From positions 3,410,001 to 3,474,000 of the forward strand of contig NZ_CP078076.1 in NCBI RefSeq assembly GCF_023101165.1: a DNA stretch of 64,000 nucleotides, in the 5' to 3' direction. Source of the stretch: Microbacterium sufflavum (lineage in GTDB: Bacteria > Actinomycetota > Actinomycetes > Actinomycetales > Microbacteriaceae). A model generated the notes under the pieces. The model searched no databases. It was given only the letters and a program-made list of their open reading frames with translations, and was not told where the DNA came from. Positions 36,213 through 43,810 of the stretch are shown here, piece after piece; position 1 is the first letter of the stretch; each line of letters begins with the position of its first letter. Made by a program: the position numbers and the translations under genes.

Positions 36213-36980
36213 ATGTCGAACGCCATCGCCGAAGCCCCCGCGGAGACGACCGAAGACACCGGCATCCAGTCCTTCATCGTCACGTTCAACATCCGCCGGT
36301 TCGACCCCGAGGTCGACGCCGAGCCGCACTGGGTCGACTACGACGTGGAGCTCTACTCCACCGACCGCGTGCTCGACGCCCTGCACAAGATCAAGTGGGA
36401 GGTCGACGGTTCGCTCACGTTCCGCCGCTCCTGCGCCCACGGGATCTGCGGCTCCGACGCCATGCGCATCAACGGACGGAACCGCCTCGCCTGCAAGACG
36501 CTGATCAAGGACCTCGACATCTCGAAGCCCATCTACGTCGAGGCCATCAAGGGTCTGCCGCTGGAGAAGGACCTCGTCGTCGACATGGAGCCGTTCTTCG
36601 CGTCGTACCGCGAGGTGCAGCCGTTCCTCGTCGCGAACTCCGTGCCGGAGAAGGGCAAGGAGCGCCTGCAGACCATCGCCGACCGCGAGGTCTTCGACGA
36701 CACCACCAAGTGCATCCTGTGCGCCGCGTGCACCTCCTCGTGCCCCGTGTTCTGGACCGACGGTCAGTACTTCGGCCCGGCGGCCATCGTCAACGCGCAC
36801 CGCTTCATCTTCGACTCGCGCGACGACAACGCCGCCGTGCGCCTCGACATCCTCAACGACAAGGAGGGTGTGTGGCGCTGCCGCACGACCTTCAACTGCT
36901 CCGAGGCGTGCCCCCGCGGCATCGAGGTCACGAAGGCGATCGCAGAGGTCAAGCAGGCGGTCCTTCGCGGACGCCCCTGA
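36213..36980 (+). CDS. sdhB: Succinate dehydrogenase iron-sulfur subunit
   Basis: A 255-residue electron-transfer subunit. The [2Fe-2S] cysteines are in RRSCAHGICGSDAM and LACKT; the [4Fe-4S] and [3Fe-4S] clusters are bound through CILCAACTSSCPVFW and FNCSEACPRGIEV. Starts two bases after the sdhA stop and ends the operon before a perfect hairpin. Confidence 0.96.
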   Translation: MSNAIAEAPAETTEDTGIQSFIVTFNIRRFDPEVDAEPHWVDYDVELYSTDRVLDALHKIKWEVDGSLTFRRSCAHGICGSDAMRINGRNRLACKTLIKDLDISKPIYVEAIKGLPLEKDLVVDMEPFFASYREVQPFLVANSVPEKGKERLQTIADREVFDDTTKCILCAACTSSCPVFWTDGQYFGPAAIVNAHRFIFDSRDDNAAVRLDILNDKEGVWRCRTTFNCSEACPRGIEVTKAIAEVKQAVLRGRP

Positions 36981-36994
36981 GGCATCTCCTCCCC

Positions 36995-37036
36995 CGCGCG
37001 AAGGGCGGCTCCGACTGCGGAGCCGCCCTTCGCGCG
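36995..37036 (+). terminator. Hairpin ending the sdh operon
   Basis: Arms CGCGCGAAGGGCGGCTCC (36995-37012) and its exact complement (37019-37036) form an 18-base stem with a six-base loop. No T-run follows. Confidence 0.8.
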
Positions 37037-37069
37037 TCTCGGAGGCGTCCCGGCGTGGGGCGCCTTGGA

Positions 37070-37075
37070 TAGGGT
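37070..37075 (+). promoter_or_regulatory. -10 box of leaderless BrkB-family gene promoter
   Basis: TAGGGT, six bases before the GTG at 37082. Confidence 0.5.
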
Positions 37076-37081
37076 GGGGTC

Positions 37082-38296
37082 GTGTCCGACCCCACTGGTG
37101 CCGCGACCGAGCCCGGTCGTCTCGATGCGGCGGTCGAGCGCGCGACCGCGCTGACGCAGCGCACCCTGGGACTGTTCCCGGTACGGGTGTGGCGACACTT
37201 CCTGCAGCACAACGGCTTCCTGCTCGCCGCGGGCGTGAGCTATCAGGCGCTGTTCGCCATCTTCGCCGCGGTGTACCTGGCCTTCGCCATCGCCGGTCTC
37301 TGGCTGGGCGGCAGCGAAGATGCCGTCAACGGCCTCATCGACATCATCAACAACTACATCCCGAACCTGATCCTCGATCAGGGCGGCGTGTTCACACCGC
37401 AGCAGGTGCAGGAGATCGCCTCCAACACGACCGGCGTGCTCGGCGTCACCGGCCTCATCGCCCTGGGCACGGTGATCTGGACCGCGATCGGCTGGGTCAC
37501 CTTCTCCCGCCGCGCCGTGCGAGACATCTTCGGGCTCGAGCCCGACCGCCGCAGCTACCTGCTGCTGAAGGCCCGCGATCTGCTCGCGGCCCTCATCTTC
37601 GGGGTGGCCCTGATCCTCGGGTCGGCCCTCAGCTCGGCCAGTGCGGCCGTGCTGCGCTGGCTCCTCACCCTCCTCGGGTGGGACTCCGGATCGGACGGGC
37701 TGAACCTCAGCATCCGGATCGGGACCGTGCTCGTGTCCTTCGTGCTCCTGACCGGGGCCCTGGCCGCGATGGTGCGATTCCTCACCGGGACCTCGCTGCA
37801 CTGGGGAGTGATCTGGCCGGGCGCACTCCTCGGCGGTGCGGCCATGACCGTGCTGCAGTTCGGTGTCGGCTTCCTGCTGAGCTACACGCCGTCGAACCCT
37901 CTCCTGGCCACGTTCGCGATCTTCGTCGGACTGCTGCTGTGGTTCCGCGTGAACGGCGTCGTGATGCTCGTCGCGGCGTCGTGGATGGCGGTGACGGCGC
38001 AGGACCGCGACCTGCCGCTCCTCGCCCAGACCGAGGCGGAGCGCCGCATCGACGAGCACCGGGCGCTGCTCGTCGCCGCGCGCATCCGAGCCCGAGACGC
38101 GCAGGCGGACCGCGATGCCGCCCCCTGGTACCGCGTGTGGGCGACCGAGCGGGCGCTGCGCCGCGCACGGGAGGAAGTGGCGCACCTCGAGGCCACTGCC
38201 CCGCCGCCGCTGCCGGCGGGTTCCCCGCTGGCACAGCGTCTGCTCACGGAGCTCAACCACCGCCAGGACCGCGGTGATGTCGGAGGCGCTCGTTAG
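37082..38296 (+). CDS. YihY/BrkB-family membrane protein
   Basis: A 404-residue protein with six helices in the first 310 residues, typical of the YihY/BrkB (UPF0761) family. Landmarks are RVWRHFLQHNGFLLAAGVSYQALFA near the N-terminus and LTGTSLHWGVIWPGALLGG later. The C-terminal 90 residues are charged and helical (cytoplasmic tail). Despite the old ribonuclease BN label, members have no proven enzyme activity; transport or envelope roles have been proposed. The same neighbourhood with trpS is known in mycobacteria (Rv3335c/Rv3336c). Confidence 0.87.
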   Translation: MSDPTGAATEPGRLDAAVERATALTQRTLGLFPVRVWRHFLQHNGFLLAAGVSYQALFAIFAAVYLAFAIAGLWLGGSEDAVNGLIDIINNYIPNLILDQGGVFTPQQVQEIASNTTGVLGVTGLIALGTVIWTAIGWVTFSRRAVRDIFGLEPDRRSYLLLKARDLLAALIFGVALILGSALSSASAAVLRWLLTLLGWDSGSDGLNLSIRIGTVLVSFVLLTGALAAMVRFLTGTSLHWGVIWPGALLGGAAMTVLQFGVGFLLSYTPSNPLLATFAIFVGLLLWFRVNGVVMLVAASWMAVTAQDRDLPLLAQTEAERRIDEHRALLVAARIRARDAQADRDAAPWYRVWATERALRRAREEVAHLEATAPPPLPAGSPLAQRLLTELNHRQDRGDVGGAR

Positions 38297-38299
38297 GCT
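38294..38299 (+). promoter_or_regulatory. -10 box of leaderless xth promoter, overlapping an upstream stop codon
   Basis: TAGGCT begins with the TAG stop of the BrkB-like gene and lies six bases before the ATG at 38306. The intervening GGAGGA resembles a ribosome site, so a leadered read-through mRNA could be translated too. Confidence 0.5.
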
Positions 38300-38305
38300 G
38301 GAGGA

Positions 38306-39145
38306 ATGCCTCATCTGCGTATCGCCACGGTCAATGTAAACGGGATCCGAGCGGCGGCTCGCAACGGGATGAGCTCGTGGCTCGACGCGGCGGACATCGA
38401 CATCCTCACCCTGCAGGAGGTCCGCGGTCAGGACGAGCACATCGAGGCCGCCCTCCCCGGATGGACCTTCGTGCACGACGAGGCGACGGCGAAGGGGCGC
38501 GCAGGCGTCGCGATCGCCAGCCGCCTCCCCGCCGTCGCTTCCCGCACCGACTTCGGGCCCGAGGACTTCGATTCGAAGGGTCGCTGGATCGAGGCCGACT
38601 ACGTGATCGGCGACCGGCCGCTGACGGTGGTCAGCGCCTACGTGCACTCGGGCGAGGCGGACACCCCGAAGCAGGACGAGAAGTGGAAGTTCCTCGACGC
38701 GTTCGAGGCCCGACTCGCGTCGCTGAACACCGACGGCGCCCTCGCCCTCGTCACGGGCGACCTCAACGTCGGCCACCGCGAGCTCGACATCAAGAACTGG
38801 CGCGGGAACCGTACCAAGGCCGGCTTCCTCCCGCGGGAACGCGCGTACTTCGACCGGTTCCTCGGCGAGGCGGGCACGTCGATCACGGGGACCGATGGCT
38901 CGGTCGGCACCGGCCTCGGCTGGGTCGATGTCGGGCGCCGCTTCCACGGTGAGGTCGACGGTCCGTACACGTGGTGGTCCATGCGCGGGAAGGCATTCGA
39001 CAACGACTCCGGGTGGCGCATCGACTACCACCTCGCAACTCCCGCTCTCGCGGAACGGGTCGAGGCTTACCACGTCGCCAGGGCCGCCGCCTACGACCAG
39101 CGCTGGAGCGACCACGCACCGGTCGTCGTCGACTACTCGTACTGA
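38306..39145 (+). CDS. xthA: Exodeoxyribonuclease III
   Basis: A 279-residue AP endonuclease/3'-exonuclease of the ExoIII family, acting in base excision repair. Metal and active-site residues appear as ATVNVNGIRAA, TLQEVRGQ (Glu), VSAYVHSG (Tyr), TGDLNVGHRELDI (Asp/Asn), GWRIDYHLAT and the final histidine WSDHAPVVVDY. Length is normal. Confidence 0.94.
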   Translation: MPHLRIATVNVNGIRAAARNGMSSWLDAADIDILTLQEVRGQDEHIEAALPGWTFVHDEATAKGRAGVAIASRLPAVASRTDFGPEDFDSKGRWIEADYVIGDRPLTVVSAYVHSGEADTPKQDEKWKFLDAFEARLASLNTDGALALVTGDLNVGHRELDIKNWRGNRTKAGFLPRERAYFDRFLGEAGTSITGTDGSVGTGLGWVDVGRRFHGEVDGPYTWWSMRGKAFDNDSGWRIDYHLATPALAERVEAYHVARAAAYDQRWSDHAPVVVDYSY

Positions 39146-39176
39146 CGACGCCTCACCCCGGACACGGATCGGCTCG

Positions 39177-39200
39177 CTAGGAGCCGGGCTAAGAGCCGGG
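39177..39200 (-). repeat. 12-base tandem duplication spanning the stop codon of the DUF4166-like gene
   Basis: On the minus strand CCCGGCTCTTAG is followed directly by CCCGGCTCCTAG, so the last codons Pro-Gly-Ser-stop occur twice in frame with one base changed. Confidence 0.8.
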
Positions 39201-39848
39201 CTGCGCAGCAGCGTGCCGGTCCTGTTCGCGGTACCACCCGCGGTACTCCAAGACCGTCCCCAGCACCGGGTTCACCGCGCGCATGTCGATCGTGCGACGA
39301 CGGTGCTCCTCGTCCCAGCCGTCCACGAGATCGACGTGCACGCCGAGGGGTCCGCGGAGCGCGACCCGTCGACCGCACAGACGCAGCGCGACCCGCACCG
39401 TGCTCATGCGGAGGAACCCCTCCGGTGTCACGGAGCACGCCTCGATCAGCTCGACCCGACCGCGCGAGCCGAGGAGGTTGCGCACCAGCCCAGGGCGGAC
39501 GCTCACGGTCAGACGGTCGGCGATCTCCTGCGCACCGCGGGAGAAGCCGAACACGCGGACGGAGTCGAGCGTGGCACGCCCCGACGGAGACCGCCCGGAC
39601 ACCGTCATCAGCGTGAAGGGCACCGCGCGGCCCCGGGCGGTGACGAGCAGACGCGGGCCCACGACGGGACGGGCGAGCGCCGACCATCGACCGAAGCGGC
39701 TTCCCGCGATCGCGAACACCCCCTCCGCGTGACCGACGGCCGAGGGGCGACGGAACGAGGCGAGCAGTTCCGGATGCAGTCGCTCCGCCTCCGCTCCGAG
39801 GGCGTCGAGGAAGACCTGGCCTCGTGCGGGCGGGGGTGTCTCGGTCAT
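39189..39848 (-). CDS. DUF4166-like protein of unknown function
   Basis: A 219-residue soluble protein without signal peptide or membrane helix. The start FLDALGAEAERLHPELLASF, the middle RAVPFTLMTVSGRSPSGRAT and the end MRAVNPVLGTVLEYRGWYREQ resemble the DUF4166 family. I recognise this only by general pattern. No catalytic motif is evident. It is divergent from trpS, each gene with its own leaderless-type -10 box, and convergent with xthA. Confidence 0.75.
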   Translation of the reverse strand: MTETPPPARGQVFLDALGAEAERLHPELLASFRRPSAVGHAEGVFAIAGSRFGRWSALARPVVGPRLLVTARGRAVPFTLMTVSGRSPSGRATLDSVRVFGFSRGAQEIADRLTVSVRPGLVRNLLGSRGRVELIEACSVTPEGFLRMSTVRVALRLCGRRVALRGPLGVHVDLVDGWDEEHRRRTIDMRAVNPVLGTVLEYRGWYREQDRHAAAQPGS

Positions 39849-39854
39849 GCCGCC

Positions 39855-39860
39855 AGCGTA
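39855..39860 (-). promoter_or_regulatory. -10 box of leaderless DUF4166-like gene promoter
   Basis: TACGCT on the minus strand, six bases before the ATG at 39848. Confidence 0.5.
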
Positions 39861-39896
39861 GGCGACGGCCGCGCGGAGGGCCGCGCGACGGGCGCA

Positions 39897-39902
39897 TAGG
39901 AT
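39897..39902 (+). promoter_or_regulatory. -10 box of leaderless trpS promoter
   Basis: TAGGAT, six bases before the GTG at 39909. It lies 37 bases from the divergent -10 box at 39855-39860. No trp leader peptide or T-box is present. Confidence 0.55.
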
Positions 39903-39908
39903 TGACGG

Positions 39909-40913
39909 GTGAACAAGCCTCGTCTCTACTCCGGAATGCAGCCCTCCGCCGACTCCCTCCAGATCGGCAACTACATCGGCGCTCTCCTGCAGTGGCGAGA
40001 GCTGCAGAACTCGTACGACGCCTTCTTCTCCGTGGTCGACCTGCACGCCCTGACCGTGGCCCAGGAGCCGGCGGAGCTGCGGGAGAAGACGCGCCGGACG
40101 GCTGCGCAGTACATCGCAGCGGGCATCGAGCCCTCGCAGTCGACGCTGTACGTGCAGTCCCACGTGCGCGCACACGCCGAGCTGGCCTGGATCCTCAGCA
40201 CGATCACCGGTTTCGGCGAGGCCGGTCGCATGACGCAGTTCAAGGACAAGTCCGCCCGGTACGGCGCTGACGCGACCAGCGTCGGACTCTTCACCTATCC
40301 AGTGCTCATGGCCGCGGACATCCTCCTCTACCAGACCGACGTCGTGCCGGTCGGCGACGACCAGAAGCAGCACGTCGAGCTCACGCGCGACCTCGCCGAG
40401 CGCTTCAACACGCGCTTCGGTCCCACCTTCACGGTGCCGATCCCCGTCATCCAGAAGGAGACGGCACGGATCTACGACCTGCAGAACCCGACCGCGAAGA
40501 TGTCGAAGTCGGCGGAGAGCGACGCCGGCGTCCTGTGGATGCTCGACGACCCGGCCAAGTCGGCCAAGAAGATCATGCGGGCCGTGACCGACAACGAGGG
40601 CTCGGTGCGGTTCGACCGCGAGAACAAGCCCGGTGTCTCGAACCTGCTGACGATCTACGCAGCCCTCACCGGTCGGCAGATCGCCGCGATCGAGGACGAG
40701 TACGCGGGCCGTGGCTACGGAGACTTCAAGAAGGGCCTGGCAGAGGTCGTGGTGGCGGAGTTCGGGCCGGTGCGGGAGCGCGCGCTCGAGCTCCTCGACG
40801 ACCCGGCCGAGCTCGACCGCATCCTCGCCGCGAACGCCGCCCGCGCGGACGCCGTCGCCGATGCGACGCTGTCCGACGTGTACGACCGCGTCGGACTGCT
40901 CCGGCGGGTCTGA
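39909..40913 (+). CDS. trpS: Tryptophanyl-tRNA synthetase
   Basis: A 334-residue class I synthetase charging tRNA-Trp. The HIGH-equivalent appears in [18 protein letters not shown], the KMSKS loop in [12 protein letters not shown], and the tryptophan site region in [27 protein letters not shown]. Length is normal. GTG start, placed by the -10 spacing and the family N-terminus ([11 protein letters not shown]). Confidence 0.96.
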   Translation: MNKPRLYSGMQPSADSLQIGNYIGALLQWRELQNSYDAFFSVVDLHALTVAQEPAELREKTRRTAAQYIAAGIEPSQSTLYVQSHVRAHAELAWILSTITGFGEAGRMTQFKDKSARYGADATSVGLFTYPVLMAADILLYQTDVVPVGDDQKQHVELTRDLAERFNTRFGPTFTVPIPVIQKETARIYDLQNPTAKMSKSAESDAGVLWMLDDPAKSAKKIMRAVTDNEGSVRFDRENKPGVSNLLTIYAALTGRQIAAIEDEYAGRGYGDFKKGLAEVVVAEFGPVRERALELLDDPAELDRILAANAARADAVADATLSDVYDRVGLLRRV

Positions 40914-40950
40914 CGGCTGCGGCGCCCGGGGGCGAGGACGGCAGCGCCTC

Positions 40951-40956
40951 TAGGAT
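40951..40956 (+). promoter_or_regulatory. -10 box of leaderless Pro-rich membrane protein gene
   Basis: TAGGAT, six bases before the GTG at 40963. Confidence 0.5.
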
Positions 40957-40962
40957 GGGGGC

Positions 40963-41640
40963 GTGACCGATCCCCAGCTGCCTCCTCCCCCCGGCGCACG
41001 CTCGACCCCCGACGGACCCCCGCCGGCACCCCCGGCATACGCCCCCGCGCCGACCGCCGCCCCGGTCCCGCCCGCATACGATGCCGCCCCGGTCCCGCCG
41101 TCGTACGCAGCCGCCCCGGTACCCCCGGCATACGCCGCTGCCCCCGGCGCGTACCCGACCGCGGCTCCGGTCGCACCCGCCGCCCCTCCCGGTGCCTACG
41201 CCGTGCCCGTGGGCGGCTACGCGGTGCCGTCCGGGGCCTACAGCGTGCCGGATGCGGCTCCGCAGCGCTCCGGCGTCCTGGGCTCGCTCGCCCTCGTCTT
41301 CTCCCTCGTCGCGGCTGTCGTGGCCCCGATCCTCGGCGGCATCAGCGCCTTCGAGATCGGCCGACGACTCCCCAACGGCGTCTCGAGCGGTAATGACCTG
41401 AGCGTCCTCAGCCCGGCGCGAGATCAGGTGCTGTGGGCGGAGCTGTCGTTCTGGACCGGGACGGTGTTCGGTATCGCCGCGCTCGTCCTCGGCATCATCG
41501 CGATCCGCCGTCGGCAGGGTCGCGGTGCCGGGATCGCCGCGCTCGTGCTCGCCGTGCTCGGCGTCGTGATCTTCTCCGCCGTCGTGCTCGTCACGTTCGC
41601 CGTCGGTGGTGCCGCCGGATTCGCGGGCTCCCCCGCCTGA
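40963..41640 (+). CDS. Pro/Ala-rich membrane protein with two to three helices (DUF4190-like)
   Basis: A 225-residue protein of unknown function. Residues 1-100 are a disordered Pro/Ala/Tyr-rich cytoplasmic-type tail with three 9-residue repeats (APVPPAYDA-like, residues 33-59). The remainder has a helix (about 107-130, SLALVFSLVAAVVAPILGGISAFEIG) and two more (about 165-182 and 190-220). Such Pro-rich tails with a DUF4190-type hairpin are common in actinobacteria. No function is inferred. Confidence 0.75.
   Translation: MTDPQLPPPPGARSTPDGPPPAPPAYAPAPTAAPVPPAYDAAPVPPSYAAAPVPPAYAAAPGAYPTAAPVAPAAPPGAYAVPVGGYAVPSGAYSVPDAAPQRSGVLGSLALVFSLVAAVVAPILGGISAFEIGRRLPNGVSSGNDLSVLSPARDQVLWAELSFWTGTVFGIAALVLGIIAIRRRQGRGAGIAALVLAVLGVVIFSAVVLVTFAVGGAAGFAGSPA
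41059..41139 (+). repeat. Three 27-base tandem repeats inside the Pro-rich gene
   Basis: Three consecutive in-frame 27-base units encode APVPPAYDA, APVPPSYAA and APVPPAYAA. Third-base differences between copies show that they are not a recent duplication. Confidence 0.75.
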
Positions 41641-41652
41641 GCGCACGACCGC

Positions 41653-42234
41653 TCAGCGGGGCGCGTGGTGCTTCTGCTGCGCGGCCAGGAGCCCCTCGTC
41701 CACCAGCAGCTCGACCGCATCGGCGGCATCCGCGACGAGGAGCGGCAGGTTCGCCCGCTCGTCCTTCCCGAACGGGGACAGCACCCAATCGGCGGGGTCC
41801 TGACGCCCGGGCGGGCGCCCGATCCCCACGCGCACGCGCGGGAACTCGGGCGTCGTGAGCGCGCGCGCCACGTCGCGCACGCCGTTGTGTCCGCCGTGGC
41901 CGCCGCCCGTCTTCAGCTTCACCGTGTCGAACGGGATGTCGAGCTCGTCGTGCACCACGACCACGTGCTCCGGCGCGACGGAGTAGAACCGGGCCAGTGC
42001 GGCGACCGGTGTCCCCGAGACGTTCATGAAGGTGTTCGGCTTGGCGAGCACGAGCTTGTCCGCCCCCGGGCGCAGCCACGTCTCCACCACACGAGCACCG
42101 CCCTTGTGCTCACGGAACGTCTCGCCGCGCCTGCTCGCCAACTCGTCGACGACCAGCTGGCCGATGTTGTGGCGGGTCGCCTCGTACCGCGGGCCCGGGT
42201 TGCCGAGTCCGACAACGAGCCAAGTGACTGCCAT
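41653..42234 (-). CDS. pth: Peptidyl-tRNA hydrolase
   Basis: A 193-residue enzyme that frees tRNA from stalled peptidyl-tRNA. Motifs are WLVVGLGNPGPRYEATRHNIG (catalytic His), KPNTFMNVSG, VVVHDELDIPFDTVKLKTGGGHGGHNG and RVRVGIGRPPG. ATG at 42234 matches the family N-terminus; the frame stays open upstream but adds only Arg-rich text. It lies downstream of rplY behind a hairpin, with its own TATCCT box (minus strand, 42271-42276). Confidence 0.95.
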   Translation of the reverse strand: MAVTWLVVGLGNPGPRYEATRHNIGQLVVDELASRRGETFREHKGGARVVETWLRPGADKLVLAKPNTFMNVSGTPVAALARFYSVAPEHVVVVHDELDIPFDTVKLKTGGGHGGHNGVRDVARALTTPEFPRVRVGIGRPPGRQDPADWVLSPFGKDERANLPLLVADAADAVELLVDEGLLAAQQKHHAPR

Positions 42235-42278
42235 TCCTCGTCCTCTCTCGCGGGCGCCGCGCACCCGGTCAGGATACG

Positions 42279-42313
42279 ACGGAGGGGACGCGATGCGATC
42301 GCGTCCCCTCCGT
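42279..42313 (-). terminator. Hairpin between rplY and pth
   Basis: A 16-base perfect stem: ACGGAGGGGACGCGAT (42279-42294), loop GCG, and its complement (42298-42313). It ends the rplY message on the minus strand; no T-run follows. Confidence 0.75.
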
Positions 42314-42330
42314 GGTGAAGCTGTCGGAGA

Positions 42331-42945
42331 TCACTCCGCGGCGGCCTCCTCGGCAGCCTCGGCGGGAGCCTCGCCCTCGGCGGCCTCGGCCTCGTCCTCG
42401 ACCGGAGCGGCCGGAACGGCGATCGCGACGACCAGGACCTCGGGGTCGGTCAGCAGCGACGAGCCCTTGGGCAGGGTGACGTCGGCGGCCGTGATGTGCG
42501 CGCCCTCCTCGAGACCCTCGACCGACACCTCGATGTGCTCCGGGATGTGGGTGGCCTCGGCCTCGACCGACAGCGTGGTCGCGTCGAGGTTGACGATGGT
42601 GCCGGGAGCCGACTCGCCCGTGACGACGACGGGAACGTCGATCGCGACCTTCTCGCCCTTCTTCACGACCAGCAGGTCGATGTGCTCGATGATCTGGTGC
42701 ACCGGGTCCTTCTGCACGTCCTTGACGAGCGCGAGCTGCGAGGTGCCCTCGATGTCGAGGTCGAGCAGCGCGTTCGCGCGACGCACGATCAGCGAGACCT
42801 GGTGGCCCGGGAGCGCGACGTGCACGGGCTCGGTGCCGTGGCCGTAGATGACGGCGGGGATCTTGCCGGCGGCGCGCAGACGACGGGCGAAGCCCTTGCC
42901 GAAGCTGTTGCGCAGCTCGGCGTGGACCGTGGTGTCTTCAGACAT
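42331..42945 (-). CDS. rplY: 50S ribosomal protein L25/general stress protein Ctc
   Basis: A 204-residue CTC-type L25 that binds 5S rRNA. The N-terminal L25 domain has RNSFGKGFARRLRAAGKIPAVIYGHG. The C-terminal TL5 domain includes LPKGSSLLTDPEVLVVAIAVP. An acidic Ala/Glu-rich tail (about the last 35 residues) is typical of actinobacterial forms. RBS AAGGAG lies before the ATG. Followed by a strong hairpin and pth, as in other actinobacteria. Confidence 0.95.
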   Translation of the reverse strand: MSEDTTVHAELRNSFGKGFARRLRAAGKIPAVIYGHGTEPVHVALPGHQVSLIVRRANALLDLDIEGTSQLALVKDVQKDPVHQIIEHIDLLVVKKGEKVAIDVPVVVTGESAPGTIVNLDATTLSVEAEATHIPEHIEVSVEGLEEGAHITAADVTLPKGSSLLTDPEVLVVAIAVPAAPVEDEAEAAEGEAPAEAAEEAAAE

Positions 42946-43123
42946 GGGTTCTCCTTCGGGGCACGCAGCGAAGGCGCCGCGCGGTGGTCTTGGAATTGTG
43001 AACTCGAACGCGGACGCGTGAGGAAAGCCACCGGGCTTGCTTCGCCGCGTCGATTACGGAGATCCGCGCACGCGCAGAAGCATCCCTCGCCGAGGTACGT
43101 GTCCATGGTACCGGATCACCCGA

Positions 43124-43129
43124 TAGGCT
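43124..43129 (+). promoter_or_regulatory. Candidate -10 box for the small membrane protein gene
   Basis: TAGGCT, giving a leader of about 30 bases that contains CGGAG before the ATG at 43168. The rest of the 222-base gap upstream (42946-43123) shows only the likely rplY promoter region on the minus strand. Confidence 0.4.
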
Positions 43130-43167
43130 GAGGACACCGTCCCTTCTGCAGAACTCGGAGTACCCCC

Positions 43168-43293
43168 ATGCTCGACGGCGCCTTCCTCTCGCACGTCCTC
43201 CTCTGGCTCATCGGCGCCATGACGCTCTGCGCCGCGATCGGCACCGCGGGCGCACTGTTCTCGCTCGGCCGCTCCGGCTACCGCAAGGACTGA
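43168..43293 (+). CDS. Small single-helix membrane protein, 41 residues
   Basis: The protein begins MLDGAFLSHVLLWLIGAM and ends LGRSGYRKD. It has one long hydrophobic stretch (about residues 5-34) and a basic C-terminus, the pattern of a small inner-membrane protein with its tail in the cytoplasm. CGGAG sits seven bases before the ATG and a TAGGCT box 38 bases before it, so expression is credible. The last 16 bases overlap the end of the convergent gluconokinase gene. Function unknown. Confidence 0.6.
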   Translation: MLDGAFLSHVLLWLIGAMTLCAAIGTAGALFSLGRSGYRKD

Positions 43294-43799
43294 TCGCCCC
43301 TCCGACGCTCCTCGTCCCGCCACGCGGCGACGATGGCGTCGACCTCCCCGGCGGGGTTCCGCGTGGCCTCGACCCGCACCCCGCGCTCATCGCCCTCCAG
43401 CGGCTCCAGCGCCGCGAGCTGCGAGTCCAGCAGCGACGCCGGCATGAAGTGGTCCTCCCTCGCCCGCATCCGCGCGGCCAGCACCGCAGGATCGACGACG
43501 AGCTCCGCGAAGAACGCCTCCGGCGCCCCCGCCCTGATCGCCTCGCGGTAGCGACGCCGCAGCGCGGAGCAGGCGATCACGATCCGGTCGTGCGCGCGCA
43601 GCGTCTCGCCCACGACCCGCAACCACGGCAGGCGGTCCTCGTCGTCGAGCGGGACACCGGCAGCCATCTTGTCGACGCTGGTGAGCGGATGCAGATCGTC
43701 ACCGTCGACGAACCGCGCGTCCAGCGCCTCCGCGAGGGCCCGGCCCACCGTCGACTTGCCCGAGCCGCTCGGCCCCATCACCACGATGCGGACGCTCAT
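43278..43799 (-). CDS. gntK: Gluconokinase
   Basis: A 173-residue thermoresistant-type gluconokinase that phosphorylates gluconate to 6-phosphogluconate. Walker A is VVMGPSGSGKSTVGRAL; family motifs are FVDGDDLHP, KMAAGVPLDDEDRLPWL, IACSALRRRYREAIR and DHFMPASLLDSQLAALEPL. It starts 11 bases after the hydroxyacid dehydrogenase gene and is opposite gnd, which consumes its product. Confidence 0.94.
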   Translation of the reverse strand: MSVRIVVMGPSGSGKSTVGRALAEALDARFVDGDDLHPLTSVDKMAAGVPLDDEDRLPWLRVVGETLRAHDRIVIACSALRRRYREAIRAGAPEAFFAELVVDPAVLAARMRAREDHFMPASLLDSQLAALEPLEGDERGVRVEATRNPAGEVDAIVAAWRDEERRRGDQSLR

Positions 43800-43810
43800 C
43801 GCCGCCCGGA

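Noticed and set aside
39849..39908. T-box or trp leader peptide upstream of trpS
   Set aside because: The divergent gap is 60 bases, the -10 box lies six bases before the start codon, and no Trp codon run is present.
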